A stretch of 64,000 nucleotides of DNA from Pseudofabraea citricarpa (taxonomy: Eukaryota; Ascomycota; Leotiomycetes; Helotiales; Dermateaceae), in assembly GCA_029641185.1 (NCBI GenBank), contig JAPWGK010000027.1, positions 186,001 to 250,000 on the forward strand. Reading direction: 5' to 3'. Position 1 is the stretch's first letter; each line of letters starts with the position of its first letter. Below the pieces are notes generated by a model, which was not told the origin of the DNA, searched no databases, and was given only the letters and a program-made list of their open reading frames with translations. Shown piece by piece: positions 11,268-23,313 of this stretch. The position numbers and the translations under genes are program-made.

Positions 11268-12639
11268 GGAACCGCAAACAGTTTTACAAGAGAAATTTTC
11301 CAAAAATATGAGATCCGATACAAATGTAACTAGGCTCTATTCTGCAGCATCCCCTACAAACAGGCCGTCCACAAGCTATATTCTTTGGCTCGTTCGTCAG
11401 ATGCATGCGTAGCGGACCTATTGCATCTCTGCTAGCAACTGCATAAAAGTTTGGGATAGCAAGTTTAAGGCGAGCAGTTGGCATAATAGCAGATGTCTAG
11501 AACTGAAAGCAAAATTCGAACGGCTTAGACCGTATACTTATACTCTTCGGGGTATGTACCTGTCTACCTAGCGTTAGCACATCTTGCGACTCTCCTTGCG
11601 AGAGGAAGAATTCAACTCTTTGGGTTAATTAATATTCGAAGCAAGATCTTGTACACTATGTAGCTTATAGATTTCTAGTCTCTTATGTTCTCGAATATCA
11701 TGTTGGTTCCTATGTATTTCGGCTGAGGTAGATTTATTGGGGAGTGCTTGCTTTGTAATATTAAGGGAAATGTCTAAAATCCCGCACAGATTTTATACTC
11801 AGTACACAATTTCTCTAGGGCTCACGTATTCCCGTGTAGCACTAGTTCTGGCTTAGGAGAATATCATTGAGAAATGGAGTAAATCATTAGGAAGAATCCG
11901 AAGCCACACGAGCCGTAACAAATTAGTTTATGCTTTCGGCGTACACCCCAAATACCTTAAAAAATACTCTTCGCTTACAGAGTAATAATAATAGCAGTTT
12001 GTTTTCTTTTTTCGTCCTTTCCTCTTAGGATTCAATGCCAATGAGGCGGCTCTGACAATGGAGTGTTTGGATGTTAAATTAGATGTGACTACTACTAAGA
12101 GATCCCCGTTATTGCAAGAAAACCTAGTGTAATAGTGTGGTATTAGCTCGTCTCTAAGGTCTGATGTTATAACTTGATTGAAAGTACAAAGCAATATGTA
12201 TGAGATATTAACAGATTGAATACAAGCTTAAGTATTATAAGTTGCTGAAAAAGATTTAAGGGGTTATTTTCTCATGAAATAGCTGATACTTGGGCATTGA
12301 TTAAGTTGTTTGAATTCTGCCTCCTTTTTCGTCGTCTGAGTAAACCCTTCAAAAGAAATCTCAAGTAAATGGTATTTAATCTGATTACAAAGAAAACGCT
12401 ACCAGCATTCAACAATTTATCCGAGTTATGCCTGTAGTTGCAGCAATTCTAACAGATTCAGTAAGCGCAGACATGGCCTCGGCTCGGGGCGAATTGTTTC
12501 CACTTCCAGCCTCCTACACCTTCCTATTTGTTCCTCGATACTTTTCCAGTCGGGAGGCTGATGCCCTTTGAAACATCCACATTCACGACATTTTGAAATC
12601 CGACTATCGCAGTACATCAGAGGCTTCTTTGGAAATTCC
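11268..12639. other. Intergenic, no gene seen
   Basis: About 1.4 kb of AT-rich sequence between LIP2 and a HET gene on the same strand. Only short frames without codon or motif support. No RNA gene recognised. Confidence 0.7.
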
Positions 12640-14982
12640 ATGGCGAAAGATCTTTGCTTTGTCTGCCGTGGGGTGTTCGTCCGGAAAGGTCGTCGTGAAC
12701 CTGCCCCCAATTCAAACTTCGACAGCGTTGGTCAAACCTTCTACATCCACCATAAAACTTCCACAGGGCTTAAAAAAGCCATTGAGAAGGGGTGTCAATT
12801 ATGTGCTGCCCTATGGAGAAGCCTGACAAAACAGGACAGAGCTAGCATAGTTCAATCTCATGATCCTCTGTCGACCGGAGCTTTTATTGTCTCATACAAT
12901 CTTACAGCTTACAGACCGTATTCTATCGAATTTCGGCTACAAATATCAACAAACAACTGCATTGAAAGATCTTTTGGTCTTCGGCCAATTCAAGGTAGGA
13001 CTGAATGAATTGATTGGTGGAGTTGGTGAGGAGCTCATTCGCAATAGGAAGCCCTGTTGTCAAGTCTGTGGGGACCAGAATTCCCACTAATACAGGCTCT
13101 GAAGAGGTCTCGGGACTTGCTATAAAGTGGATATCGGGTTGTATTCAAAACCACGAAAAATGTAAAGTAACAGAATTCTCAAATGGTGAACCTCAACTTC
13201 CAACCAGGCTTTTGTGGGTGGGACTGCCAGGAGATTTATCGATTCGGTTATGTCATACAAGATTGTTCCCAAAAGATACCCTGTACACGACACTCAGTCA
13301 CTGTTGGGTGAGTAGATTCTGCCCATATCATATTTAATAGGAGCAGAGTTTAGCGATGCAAGTTAAAGAGTTTCTCTTTCCAATTGCAAAGAAAAAAGCA
13401 ATTGAAGCGGAGGAGAACTCCATATTGCGAAAGAAAAACTGTGATTGCTAACGACTTGAAGGGGACAGGCAAGTTTCTCAATCTTACAACTCACAACTTG
13501 GCAGAATTGGAGGGAGGCGTTCCATTAGTAGATTTACCGAAGACCTTTCAAGACGCCATCATCTTCACTCGACGCACCCCTGTTCGGTATATTTGGATTG
13601 ACTCAATGTGTATCATCCAAAATTCCCCTGAAGATTGGGAAGTGGAAGCTTTACGAATGGAACAAGTCTATTCAAATGCATACTGCAATATAGCCGCAAC
13701 GGCAGGATCCGACTCTCAAGCAGGATGTTTTGTCGAACGCGAGGTTGAAATCTGCATCCCGATGATTTTTCACGTACCATCTATGAAAGGACCGCTATCT
13801 GCATTCTACCACGGTTTTCTACAGAGTATCAGGTCAGCATTTTCAACAACGTACTTAAACTTAATCGAGCCGGGGGCGTACGTATGCGAAGAACGGAATC
13901 TTTGGAAAAGAGAAATCACAGATTCGGCCCTGGGACGACGCGCGTGGGTATTCCAAGAACGACTCCTTGCTAGAAGAGTTTTACACTTTGCTTCCACTCA
14001 GATATTCTTCGAATGCTGTTCGTTCCAAGCAGCTGAAATCTCTCCATCGGGCATGGCTTTACCAAGTTATCATGGCACAAAACTCAAATCAGACTTTGCG
14101 GATGCTCTCGAGAATTTTCGAGAATCTCCAGAACAGCGGGCATTAAGTAAGCCTCCAAAGAGATATATTGCGTCTCAATACATGGACTGACATTGTTTAG
14201 ATACTTGGAAAACGATCGTTGAGCAATTTACGGCTTGCGAATTGACTTACGAGACGGATAGACTTCGCGCCATTGCCGGCTTAGCGCGCCGCTTGAAGAA
14301 TACTCTCAAATGCAGATATAATGCTGGTCTCTGGGATCACGAGTTGGTTTCCCAGTTAGTATGGAGAAGCAGTGGCATATCCAATCGCGCTTCCACATAC
14401 CAAGCACCAACATGGTCGTGGGCATCGAGGCCTGGACAGGTTGTTTTTGACAGTTCAATTTCTCGTTCAAGTTATCTGTGGGAACAATTCGTTGCTATAC
14501 AAGGTATAGAGGTGAGAACTACAGACGGCGACGAAATGAGTCACGTCATGCACGGCTCTCTCCGTCTCCGGGGGCTTTTATTACCAAGTTCCATTAAATT
14601 TGAAAAGGAGGGAACCTTGGCAAAAGGAAAGGATCTCGAGATTCTCGTACGTCAATACTCCTCAAACTTCACCCCTGATATAAGCGACGATCTTGCCGAA
14701 ACATATTTGGACGGAAGGTTTTGGTCCATCCCATGCTTCTTTGGTAATATAGGTTTATTATTTGGGATGCAGGGTCTTGTTCTTAAATCTTCCGGAAAGA
14801 AGGGTCAATATCGAAGGGTTGGGGCTTTTACATGTGTTGGCAGGCACGGCCTCCAATTTGGGAAGCATATTAAAAAAGCTTTGGTTATTAGAGGTGACGC
14901 CGCTGAGAAAGCCCTTATAACTGAGGACCTATATGAAGACTACGACGAAGAAAATGATCGATACACATTCACAGTCGTATAA
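12640..14982 (+). CDS. HET-domain (heterokaryon incompatibility) protein, ~693 aa
   Basis: HET proteins trigger programmed cell death on non-self recognition in filamentous ascomycetes. Four exons: 12640-12994, 13048-13307, 13462-14146, 14201-14982. N-terminal Cys pairs CFVC and CQLC may bind metal. The HET core shows TLSHCWG, THNLAELEGGVPLVDLPKTF, YIWIDSMCIIQ and NIAATAGSDSQAGCF, in family order. The C-terminal part has W..IVE.FT..ELTYETDRLRAIAGLA and APTWSWAS, also family hallmarks. The intron 13308-13461 uses an AAG acceptor 10 nt after a GCTAAC branch site; this is the only acceptor I found that keeps frame and restores the HCWG motif. The other joins use standard GT-AG ends. The gene appears intact. 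Confidence 0.85.
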
Positions 14983-15367
14983 TTTGTATAGATTTGAACG
15001 TCGATCTAATTAATAATTTGCTCCATTTCTTTTTTGGCCTGATAATATCTCCAACCGGCTTTCTGGTCTTGGTGGATTCAAATCATCATTATAGCTTCCA
15101 GATAATTATAGATATCACATTTTTCAACATGTTACATCAACGTCCTATCTTTAAGCTTTTACTACCCTCAAACGAATTCAAAGAATGTTAGATTCATCTC
15201 TCAATGTAATGGCTTATATTGTAAATTCGTATTGGTCTCTTTGTACTAATAATTTGACAATATGCACCGAGAAAGAGGCCAAATTTGAACGAGTAGAACC
15301 GCTATTTTATCCGCAACACAAAGATGTGCCCCCTACACATCTTTGTACATCTTTCCACGAGTTTGAC
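14983..15367. other. Convergent intergenic region
   Basis: Short AT-rich stretch between the 3' ends of the HET gene and the alcohol dehydrogenase gene; presumably two 3' UTRs. Nothing else seen. Confidence 0.7.
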
Positions 15368-16612
15368 CTAATTGAAATTAATGAAAATCTTGATTTCCTC
15401 ATAACGATCGAAACGTGCGAAATACTCTGGTACTTCTTCAATCCCAATATTTGCAGTCGAGACAAAGTTAGGGCTTGCAACTCCGCTGGAAATAAGTTCT
15501 ATGAGATGTGGGGCAATGAGTTTAGGGTTGACCGTTCCCGCATTCATGCTCAAAGCCTTCCCATAATAGGCAGTTATGGGGAAAGAGATATTCGGTGCGA
15601 TGTCATCTGCGAGCGTGGCACCAGGATGGCTTGCTTGAGCTGTATATGCTCCTGCAACACCAATGCCACCACCAGCTCGTGTGACGGCGACCGTGTTCTC
15701 GAAGATAAGACCACCTTGTAATTGTCCCTGAGCGTTGATTGCTTCCATTCCAACGGCATCTACTGAACGCGTAACACCATTGGGTTCGAACTCGAGAATC
15801 TGTTGAACTGGGTCGGATTCAAAAAAGTTAATGGGGATAGCTCCAATTGAGGCTGCTCTCTCAAGACGCTGTGGAATATGGTCTACAGAGTAGACTCTCG
15901 AGGCACCACGTAAAATAGCAGAGTAGGCAGCCAGTACTAAGATGTCACGGTTAGTGCTTCGAATTTTTGATTTAGCAGAGGACACTACTAACAGCCAACA
16001 GCACCAGCACCGAAAATCGCGACGGTGTCTCCGGCCTCAAAACCAGAGTAAGTCAGGCCAGTCCATCCGGTTCCGAATACATCAGAAAGTAGTGCATAGT
16101 TTTCCTCGATCGTGGAATTGGTCGTGTTTGTGGTGAGTGGTATTGGGATGAGGTTAGCATCTGCCTCCGGAATTCTTGTGTACTCCGCTGTCGATACTCA
16201 TTAGCTCTATGATCCTAATAATTTGTAAAAAGATGTACATACCAATTAGACCACCGACATCTGGGTCTCCGTAACCAAACCACCCCCCAGTTCCAGCGAC
16301 AGCGGGCCCTATCTGAACATGGCCTGTATCGAGATTGTCGGGAATGAGAACATAATCTCCCACCGACACTGAAGTGACAGCATTGCCAATCTCAGATACT
16401 ATGCCTATACCCTCGTGACCAACGATCCACGGGGGGGTTCCGCCAGAGTATCCACGGTAAAAGTGCAAGTCAGATCCACAGATTGCAGATGTTGACATGC
16501 GAACGATAGCATCTGAAGGTTGGCTAATGACTGGAACAGGGACGTCGGTGACATTGACCTGGAAGGGAATTCCACTGAACAAAACAGCACGCATAGTAGC
16601 GTTGAGAGCCAT
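15368..16612 (-). CDS. Zinc-dependent alcohol dehydrogenase (MDR family), ~377 aa
   Basis: Three exons on the minus strand: 16612-16243, 16187-15993, 15936-15368; both introns (55 and 56 bp) have GT-AG ends and CTAAT/CTAAC branch sites. The GroES-like domain has the catalytic zinc ligands Cys45 in SAICGSDLHFYRG and His66/Glu67 in VGHEGIG. The Rossmann domain has AIFGAGAVGLLA, split by intron 2, and VYSVDHIPQRL. The region where classical ADHs carry four structural-zinc cysteines (about 95-120, DTGHVQIGPAVAGTGGWFG) has none. Overall pattern resembles glutathione-independent formaldehyde dehydrogenase/threonine dehydrogenase-like members. An oxidoreductase acting on small alcohols or aldehydes with NAD(P); substrate not predictable. 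Confidence 0.85.
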
Positions 16613-19600
16613 GACTAAAGGATAAATAACGGAAGCGAGGAAAGAGTGTAAAAGACTGAAAAGGACACCGATGCGCTCTTGACTATTTGAACAACTTTGG
16701 TCTTAATGACATCTTTATATATATTTCTATCTTTGCTTGACGCGTCATCGCAAGAGCACAATAATTGGCATAGACATACTCCACTTCCTAGCATGCTGTA
16801 GCCAAGTTCTAAGTCTAGGAAAAGTCAGGCTCCTGAGTATGTAATTCCATATTGGATGGCAGGTATCTACCGATGGGGGAGGTAAAAGGTTCATTGTCCC
16901 CGGAGAGTCCGTGACTTTGGATGGCTTCCGCTGTATTTTGATAGCTTATCAATTCCTTGAGTAGAAAAACCCAAGAAGTGCCAAGTGCCTTTGCCCCAGT
17001 TTGGCTACCGGATCATATGGAAAAGCCTTATTCAACGTCGAAAGTATTAAAACTCATAATGAACAAAGCAACAACCAAGGAAATCGCTAAAATATCTGGT
17101 GCCATGATGGACACTAGAACTCAGATTCAGATCAACATAATGGTGTATTACAGAACGCGATGACACAAAAGCGACCAGATTTTATTATCTATCCGCTTCA
17201 AAGCTAACTCAGCAAGATATCCAATGTGCACTTCCGTTTGAATATCGGGGGTATTCTAATAGTAAGACATACTTTTACTGGCTCGATGAATCTGCATGAA
17301 ATGAGATTGAGATGAGAAGTTTATTGAGGATATATGGGACGAGAGCCGCAGTCGGGTGGGATACGCTCCCGTTCGAACCTTAAATACCCCGACTCCCTTC
17401 GGCCGAACAGAATATCGGCCAAGTATTCGGACTACCACTTAGTACGGGGTTCGGCATATATCATACGTGTAAAGACCGATTGTGACAATGTATGTCCGAC
17501 CTTGTTTTATATAATAGTACAAATTGTTCCGCTGAGAAAACAATTTCGACTTTCAAAGTTCTTAGTCTTGGATTTCTCACCACTCAGTTCTGCCTTACTT
17601 ACTCAACTCGAAAGGATTTGTTTACAGTGATTCGACGAGTAAGATTCTAGGTTTCAGAATGGAGTATGCTAAAAGGTTTAGGCCAGAAGGCGATTCCTGC
17701 ACCTGATGCATGGTTGAACTAGCCTGTGTCTGGTGGTCCTGCTGCGCAATTTTCTTATTAACCTGGACACATTCTAGAGCTTCTGGCTATGACCTAGCTT
17801 GCTACAGTTGCTTGTAAACCATGATCAGTTTCAGCAATTGTTGATGTCATAGTCTATCACTGTTAGATTCCTTATTGCTAGGCACTCTGAGCTTCGTTTT
17901 CTACCCTGTTCTTGACTAGTCTCGCATGGCTGGGGTAGGGATATCATCTCAATTGATCACACCGCCAGATAAATACCAACACTGCCACAGTATAGTTTTG
18001 AAACTGACGCCCGACCACAATAGTTTACTCTGGTGGGAATATGATTTAACTTTTCGATGATACGTTGGGTTGGATGCTTAGCGCCTCTGACTCCCTGGCC
18101 TGGCGTTACGCCCCTTAGAATTCCAACCTCCACAATACTCACAAGTTTGCTGCTCAAATTATCCTACAGTGCTATACGAGTTTTATTTAAGGCAGAATGG
18201 GATTAAAGCTGGGTTGCAATGCGAGAGAGCTCACTTCTCAAGTCAAGTGACTACTTGATTCCAGCTCACGGTGTCTGACTTTGCTAAACTTCGGTGAGAG
18301 AAGAAGATACGAAGGGCAAGTCCGAGTCGTAGGCTGAAATTTATATACTTCATCTGACGATTATATCAAAACTAAAGTTTATTCACTGCTTTTACGAGGG
18401 GAATATCAGACGGGTGCTACTGCGCCTCACTTGTCGCGAACAGGGGTTGGCGCTTCTTCTCGCCATCATGTAATTTCAGCGATTATTCTGGCCGAGATAA
18501 CAAGGCTGACAACCCTTTAAAGATCTAGGCCTAACAGCTATAGGTCGTCAAAACTAAGTTTCTAGTTGCGATCCCATGTCCTCGGGAGTGGGCTCAGCTA
18601 TTCCACTCGCTGGCAAGCTGCAGGCAGCCGAGGGAGATGTAAGTGTAAACAAATGCTTCACCGCTTATAACAAATGACTTCAGCATTAGTGATGTCAATA
18701 AATGCCTCATATCTCAATATCCTGCTTTAAAGTCCTTCTCATAGTTGTGGTGGAGTCGGTCTTATTGAGCTCAGCCTTCCCGTCGCTAGTCCTTTATTAC
18801 GCGAGAGTCGTGTGTGCAAAGGATTTTGAGGTGCTCGCAAAAATGTTTCTCTCGCATGATCTCATTAGTATACTTCTTTGTTTAGAGCGACGAAAGGGTT
18901 GAGCTTCAGCATGTGTTTTGTGCATATGATGGAAACTTGATATGTGTAAGTTTTGTTACTGGTTGAGATGATCGACAATCTCTGTTTTTTTCTTTTAATT
19001 CAGGCCATCATTTTCGAAATATCAACATCTATAGACTTGTTTACTGTATAAATTGAATCTCGAGTGGATTCCATCGAGTTGTCGATAGAGAGGTTTCTGA
19101 TCTTACGCTATTTGAAATAGGGTGGCATAGTTGCGTTGCACTTGAGACCAAGTCGAATCAGACAATACATTTGAATTTTGTACACGTCGCGTAAGTATTT
19201 TGATCTATTCTTATTGTAGAATCTAATTGTATTCGCACAGAAAAAGTCTACCATTTGCCCATTCGTTTCCTTGTCGGCTTCTAAAGGAGTTAAGCGAGGC
19301 TCTTCGAGACCACCATGCATTGTGGAGCTTAGCAAAGGCAAACCAAGTGCAAACTCCAAACACAATTAGTTTATCAATTTTGCAAATTTTTAGGTAGAAG
19401 CGTTTTTTTGTATAGTCTAATGATAATGATATAGAAGCACCTAGCAGAAGCTGCTGTTCCTGGTCCTGTCGGCTAAATGTTCAAGAACTTTACGAGCTTC
19501 CCAGGCTACCACAACTCAAGGCTTTGTGATTAATCTATACCATTCAAGGCAGCAGTCAGATTAATGGTCATTGCGGGGACAGTGTAAGATGATTGCGGAG

Positions 19601-19984
19601 AATAAGTGTGGTGATTCAATCACGTGATTTTGGACTTCGCCCCACTCGCTTTGCCGGATAAAGTTAGAGCTCCCTGCTGCCATGATGCTCAGCCTTCTTC
19701 ATTGTCTGTCAGACACTTTACAAGGCAGATCAAGCAAACTCATAATACTGCCGCAAACAGATCCACATTACCGCTCAGCATAAGGTCTAACCCATCGGCC
19801 CAACGTGTTTCAAGCCATCATAAAGACTTGCGACGTTGTTCTGGTTGCGCCATCCGGGGATCCCTTGTCTACTAGCGTATAAAGGCACAAAGAAACTTGC
19901 AAGCATCATCATCAATCATCAATTGAGCACGATAAGCTCACTTTCAACTTGGGCATATAAAGAGTCCCCGCAGTAGCCTCTGTC
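16613..19984. other. 3.4 kb gene-poor region
   Basis: Longest gene-free stretch of the window. It has frequent stops in all frames, no splice-linked coding blocks I could follow and no terminal repeats. The first ~120 bp hold the ADH promoter (TATATATATTTC near 16713) and the last ~150 bp the promoter of the nucleoside-hydrolase-like gene. It may hold old decayed sequence, but I cannot identify a source. Confidence 0.6.
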
Positions 19985-21352
19985 ATGGGAAAAGGGAACA
20001 GTATCACTTCTTCATCAGGATCTGGAAGTATCGCTAGTCGCAAAGAAAATCGTGACATCGACGATCGCCAGCCACGCACCAAATCCATTTCTAAACATTC
20101 TTCTCGTGGCCGGCGCTCTTTCTCATCTATTGCGAATAGACTCAGAGGCTGGGTTTCTGGAAGTGCCGATATGAACGGCCTACCGAGCTCTCCAAGCGCA
20201 ATGCTCCCTCGGGATCTGACGGCAGAACAACGAGATGTCTACAGCGTCATCCTGGAAACCGTTGCGGCGCGCAAAGCAAAAGGGGGCCTGCCTCCGAACC
20301 TGGTAGTTATCACCGATCTCGCCAAAGACTACGATGACTTGTCGGCAATGGTAGTGCTGAAGGAACTTCATAGGCTAGGTGTAGTGCAGTTGAAAGGCTT
20401 CGTCGCAAACCTCATGCCTGCTGATGAGCGTGCGCGATTTGGAAGAGGCGCGCTAGATTCATTGGGTTTGACTGAAATCCCAATAGCCAGAGGCACAGAT
20501 GGATCACGCGAGGTGTATGAAGTCCACGACTACGAGTTTGACTGCAATTTCATGGCAGATCTAGATATCGCCAAATCAGGCGATCGTTTAATCCATGAAC
20601 TCTACCGCGAGGCAGATCGGAAAGGCGAGAAAATCAAGCTTGTTTTACTCTCTTCGCTAAGAGATATTTCATTCTTCGCTATGAGCGATTCAGAGCTTCT
20701 CCGAAGGGTCACGAATGAGGTTGTACTCCAAGGTGGTTACTCCGTAGCAGAAGACGGGAAGCTTGTCGCAGATGAGAGTGCAGCCAACAACAAGTGGGAC
20801 ATGACTGCAGCGAATCAGTTCCATCAATTTCTAGAGGACAACCACATCCGCTCAACTGTCTACACGAAGATAGCCGCGTACGCGACGCCATTGACAACTG
20901 AAGATTTTGTTGAGTTAGACAAGACAGGTCACCCGATAGGAAGACATCTGCGAAAGGTCCAACTTACCCAAGACATGGTATTTTGGAACAAATCTTCGTC
21001 TCCTGATCCATCGAAGCGACATCTACCCTTCATGGATAAGGAATGGTTCTTAAAAGGCCGTTCCACATGGTACGATAAGCATTCACCAACGGATAAGAAA
21101 CCAGTTGGCGAAGAAATCATCCCGTACATGAATAAAGTCGTAGCGTATGATGCGCTAGCTGCCCTTGGTGCAGCCGGTGACGATGTTCTGGATGCATTGA
21201 AAGTACTCTCTCCAGTCCCAGAATCATCTACGCCAGCCTCAATTCATCAAGTTATTGGAACCAAAGGACCTCCGGAATCAACTGGGATCGATGGTCCGAG
21301 AATGGCAGTAGTTCTTTCAGCCCTTCTCAAAGGCTCCCTGATGATGGCATGA
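19985..21352 (+). CDS. Inosine/uridine-preferring nucleoside hydrolase-like protein, 455 aa
   Basis: Single exon. N-terminal ~75 residues are Ser/Arg-rich and disordered (basic, no signal peptide). The following domain opens with NLVVITDLAKDYDDLSAMVV (residues 106-125), matching the beta1-loop calcium/ribose-binding signature of IunH enzymes, here Asp111, Asp115, Asp117 and Asp118. Downstream are IKLVLLSSLRDISFF and VVLQGGYSVAEDGKL, the positions where IunH proteins have the 'T.ia.AL' and 'GG' strands, and an N-A-A-N..FH region matching the 'E.N...DP.AA' strand loosely. Family role is hydrolysis of ribonucleosides to base and ribose. The first motif deviates from canonical DTDxxxDD, so substrate and even activity are uncertain. 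Confidence 0.75.
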   Translation: MGKGNSITSSSGSGSIASRKENRDIDDRQPRTKSISKHSSRGRRSFSSIANRLRGWVSGSADMNGLPSSPSAMLPRDLTAEQRDVYSVILETVAARKAKGGLPPNLVVITDLAKDYDDLSAMVVLKELHRLGVVQLKGFVANLMPADERARFGRGALDSLGLTEIPIARGTDGSREVYEVHDYEFDCNFMADLDIAKSGDRLIHELYREADRKGEKIKLVLLSSLRDISFFAMSDSELLRRVTNEVVLQGGYSVAEDGKLVADESAANNKWDMTAANQFHQFLEDNHIRSTVYTKIAAYATPLTTEDFVELDKTGHPIGRHLRKVQLTQDMVFWNKSSSPDPSKRHLPFMDKEWFLKGRSTWYDKHSPTDKKPVGEEIIPYMNKVVAYDALAALGAAGDDVLDALKVLSPVPESSTPASIHQVIGTKGPPESTGIDGPRMAVVLSALLKGSLMMA

Positions 21353-22369
21353 ACAAGTCGCTAGTAGCTGAGACACGAGAAATTCTCCACGTGAATAGCC
21401 ATGCTGGAAAGAAACAGTATTTCTGAGCAAGACACGAGAGAAGTTAGCCTCGCCAAGATTCTCTTGAAGATCGCAGCGGTTAGGAAAAATAGTCTCTAGT
21501 TGAAGAATTAAAAGTTCCACCGCCTAGGAGATCTCAGAGGTATTTCAACAATTTCTCAGACGCGAAACCCGCTGCTCTGCTCTGTGTGTGTGGCGTGCTG
21601 GGAATCTGGCCCTCAGTGGACCAAGAACACGGAGTAATCGGAAAGGAATCATACAGTGAAAAGAGCCTCGGCAACGAGATATATGAAGGTCGGGCGTCAT
21701 TTATTGCATCTGGGCTGGTTGGAAATGATATCATGATGGGAGGCCGGTTCTTTTTGGCGTTCCCTTCTGCAAGTGCACACAGATCCTTCTAGTTGAATAC
21801 ACAGTTTTCGAGGCGAAGAATGATAGAGATCACAAATCCACTTCTTTCGCGTTGTACTCTGCCGTGCTTGCCAAGCTGCCCTTAAAACAAGCATGGCGGC
21901 GCTCTCGTAGCTTTGTAAATTACGTTTGTATTTTTCACCTCAGAGCACATTGTTGCTCTGAATAATATTCTATTACTGCTGTGATAGGATAGTTACCTAC
22001 CTACTTAGGTACATAGGTAGAATTTAGACAACGAGTAATATTTTGCAATATCCTAAGTAATATTTGACAAACCTTGGTAATCTAATACACATATTATTTT
22101 TGACAGACGTGAAAAGCACTTGATAAAATTTCTCTGCTCGTACACGCCCTTACATTTCCTCGGCCCTTTCGGCACGAATAGTGGCTCAATACATAAGTTT
22201 AGTATAAGCAGCAGCAAAAAGCAGGCAACCCCCCGATTCCTTTATTTTATAGTATATTCTTTCCAAGAGAAGTCCATGTCCAAACAAGAAAGAAAGGAAG
22301 AAAAGCCACATCATCTCCCCAGTAAAAAGAGCCGAGCATACATGAACAACACCCTATACACAAACTTCC
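21353..22369. other. Convergent intergenic region
   Basis: About 1 kb between the 3' ends of the nucleoside-hydrolase-like gene and the 145-aa gene. AT-rich after 21900, including a short imperfect CCTACCTACTTAGGTACATAGGTA palindrome-like stretch near 21995-22020. No gene seen. Confidence 0.65.
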
Positions 22370-22807
22370 CTACAACCCCTCCAGCCTCCGCACCTCAGTC
22401 AAGAGCTGAAAGACAAACTCCAGGACCTGTCGCCTATCCGCCGGATCCTGGGCATTGAGCCACTGATCAGCCGAACCGCGCGAGACGTTCTCCGAGGCCT
22501 CGATGATATACTCGACGACGCGCTGAGCGCGGGGGCCCCATTCGGCCCTGCTCATATCGCCGCTGCGGATGCGGGCGTCGATGCGGAACTTGAACAACGG
22601 CCAGTTGAAGTGCGTCATGGCGACTTGCAGGTACTGCATCACGTCCCAGTCGCTCAGCACGTACTTGTTCTCGTACGCTAGCACCCAGATGGATTCTTGG
22701 AACAGCCCGCTTTGGTTGCTTGGTGGTGGCGTTTGCAGTTGGGCTTGCAGATGTGCGAGGAGCGCTTGCTGCGCTGGTGTCAGTTGCTGTTGGTTTTGGT
22801 TTTGCAT
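22370..22807 (-). CDS. Hypothetical protein, 145 aa, Gln-rich N-terminus
   Basis: Single exon. Residues 1-35 are Gln/Leu/Pro-rich (MQNQNQQQLTPAQQALLAHL). The rest looks alpha-helical and charged, with a WVLAYENKYVLSDWDVMQYL segment and an ARIRSGDMSRAEW segment. There is no signal peptide, transmembrane segment or known catalytic motif. Codon use looks coding and the frame is far longer than its neighbours. Function unknown; a small structured cytosolic or nuclear protein is likely. Confidence 0.65.
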   Translation of the reverse strand: MQNQNQQQLTPAQQALLAHLQAQLQTPPPSNQSGLFQESIWVLAYENKYVLSDWDVMQYLQVAMTHFNWPLFKFRIDARIRSGDMSRAEWGPRAQRVVEYIIEASENVSRGSADQWLNAQDPADRRQVLEFVFQLLTEVRRLEGL

Positions 22808-23313
22808 TTTGTGGGTATGCTGTGGTTGGGTGGGTTGGGTTTCTTGTAAGTGGCTGTGTTTGGATCCTAAGTGTTGGGCGTTTGATCTTGTGGTTTGTGG
22901 AGCGGGCGAGGGAAAATAAGGGTGGGAAATGGAAAGGGAGGCTCGGAGGACTTCTTATATATACTACCTTGAGGTTTGGTCGTTACTCATCAAGGTTTGT
23001 GAATGCATTGCATACATTTGCGGCAATGTATCACAAACTCACCATTGTGAATCACATCTTCTTAACACAAGTTAGGTATTTCTGAGGCATGTATTGCGAA
23101 TGTTTGCCTTCTTGTAGACCTCTTCGAAGGAGGGTAGAAAATGTTTCATAATTGACTCACGAAACTCTACCTCTGTTTATTTAGTCGAGGTGATAATCAT
23201 CCACTTTGGATTCGGACCATGACTCACTGAACAGAAGATGTTTCTATGTTCATACCAACAAACTACAAACTTCCATTTCCAATCACTCATGACTAAGAGT
23301 CCTCCTAGCCCAT
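22808..23313. other. Intergenic between two minus-strand genes
   Basis: Contains the promoter of the 145-aa gene (ATATATAAGAAGT on the minus strand around 22956-22968) and the 3' side of the GH3 gene. No further feature. Confidence 0.6.

Noticed and set aside
13462..13472. CAG acceptor for HET intron 2
   Set aside because: It is a stronger acceptor but shifts the frame into early stops and breaks the HCWG motif.
16613..19984. Possible transposon remnant
   Set aside because: No terminal inverted or long direct repeats, no transposase or reverse-transcriptase motifs found by eye.
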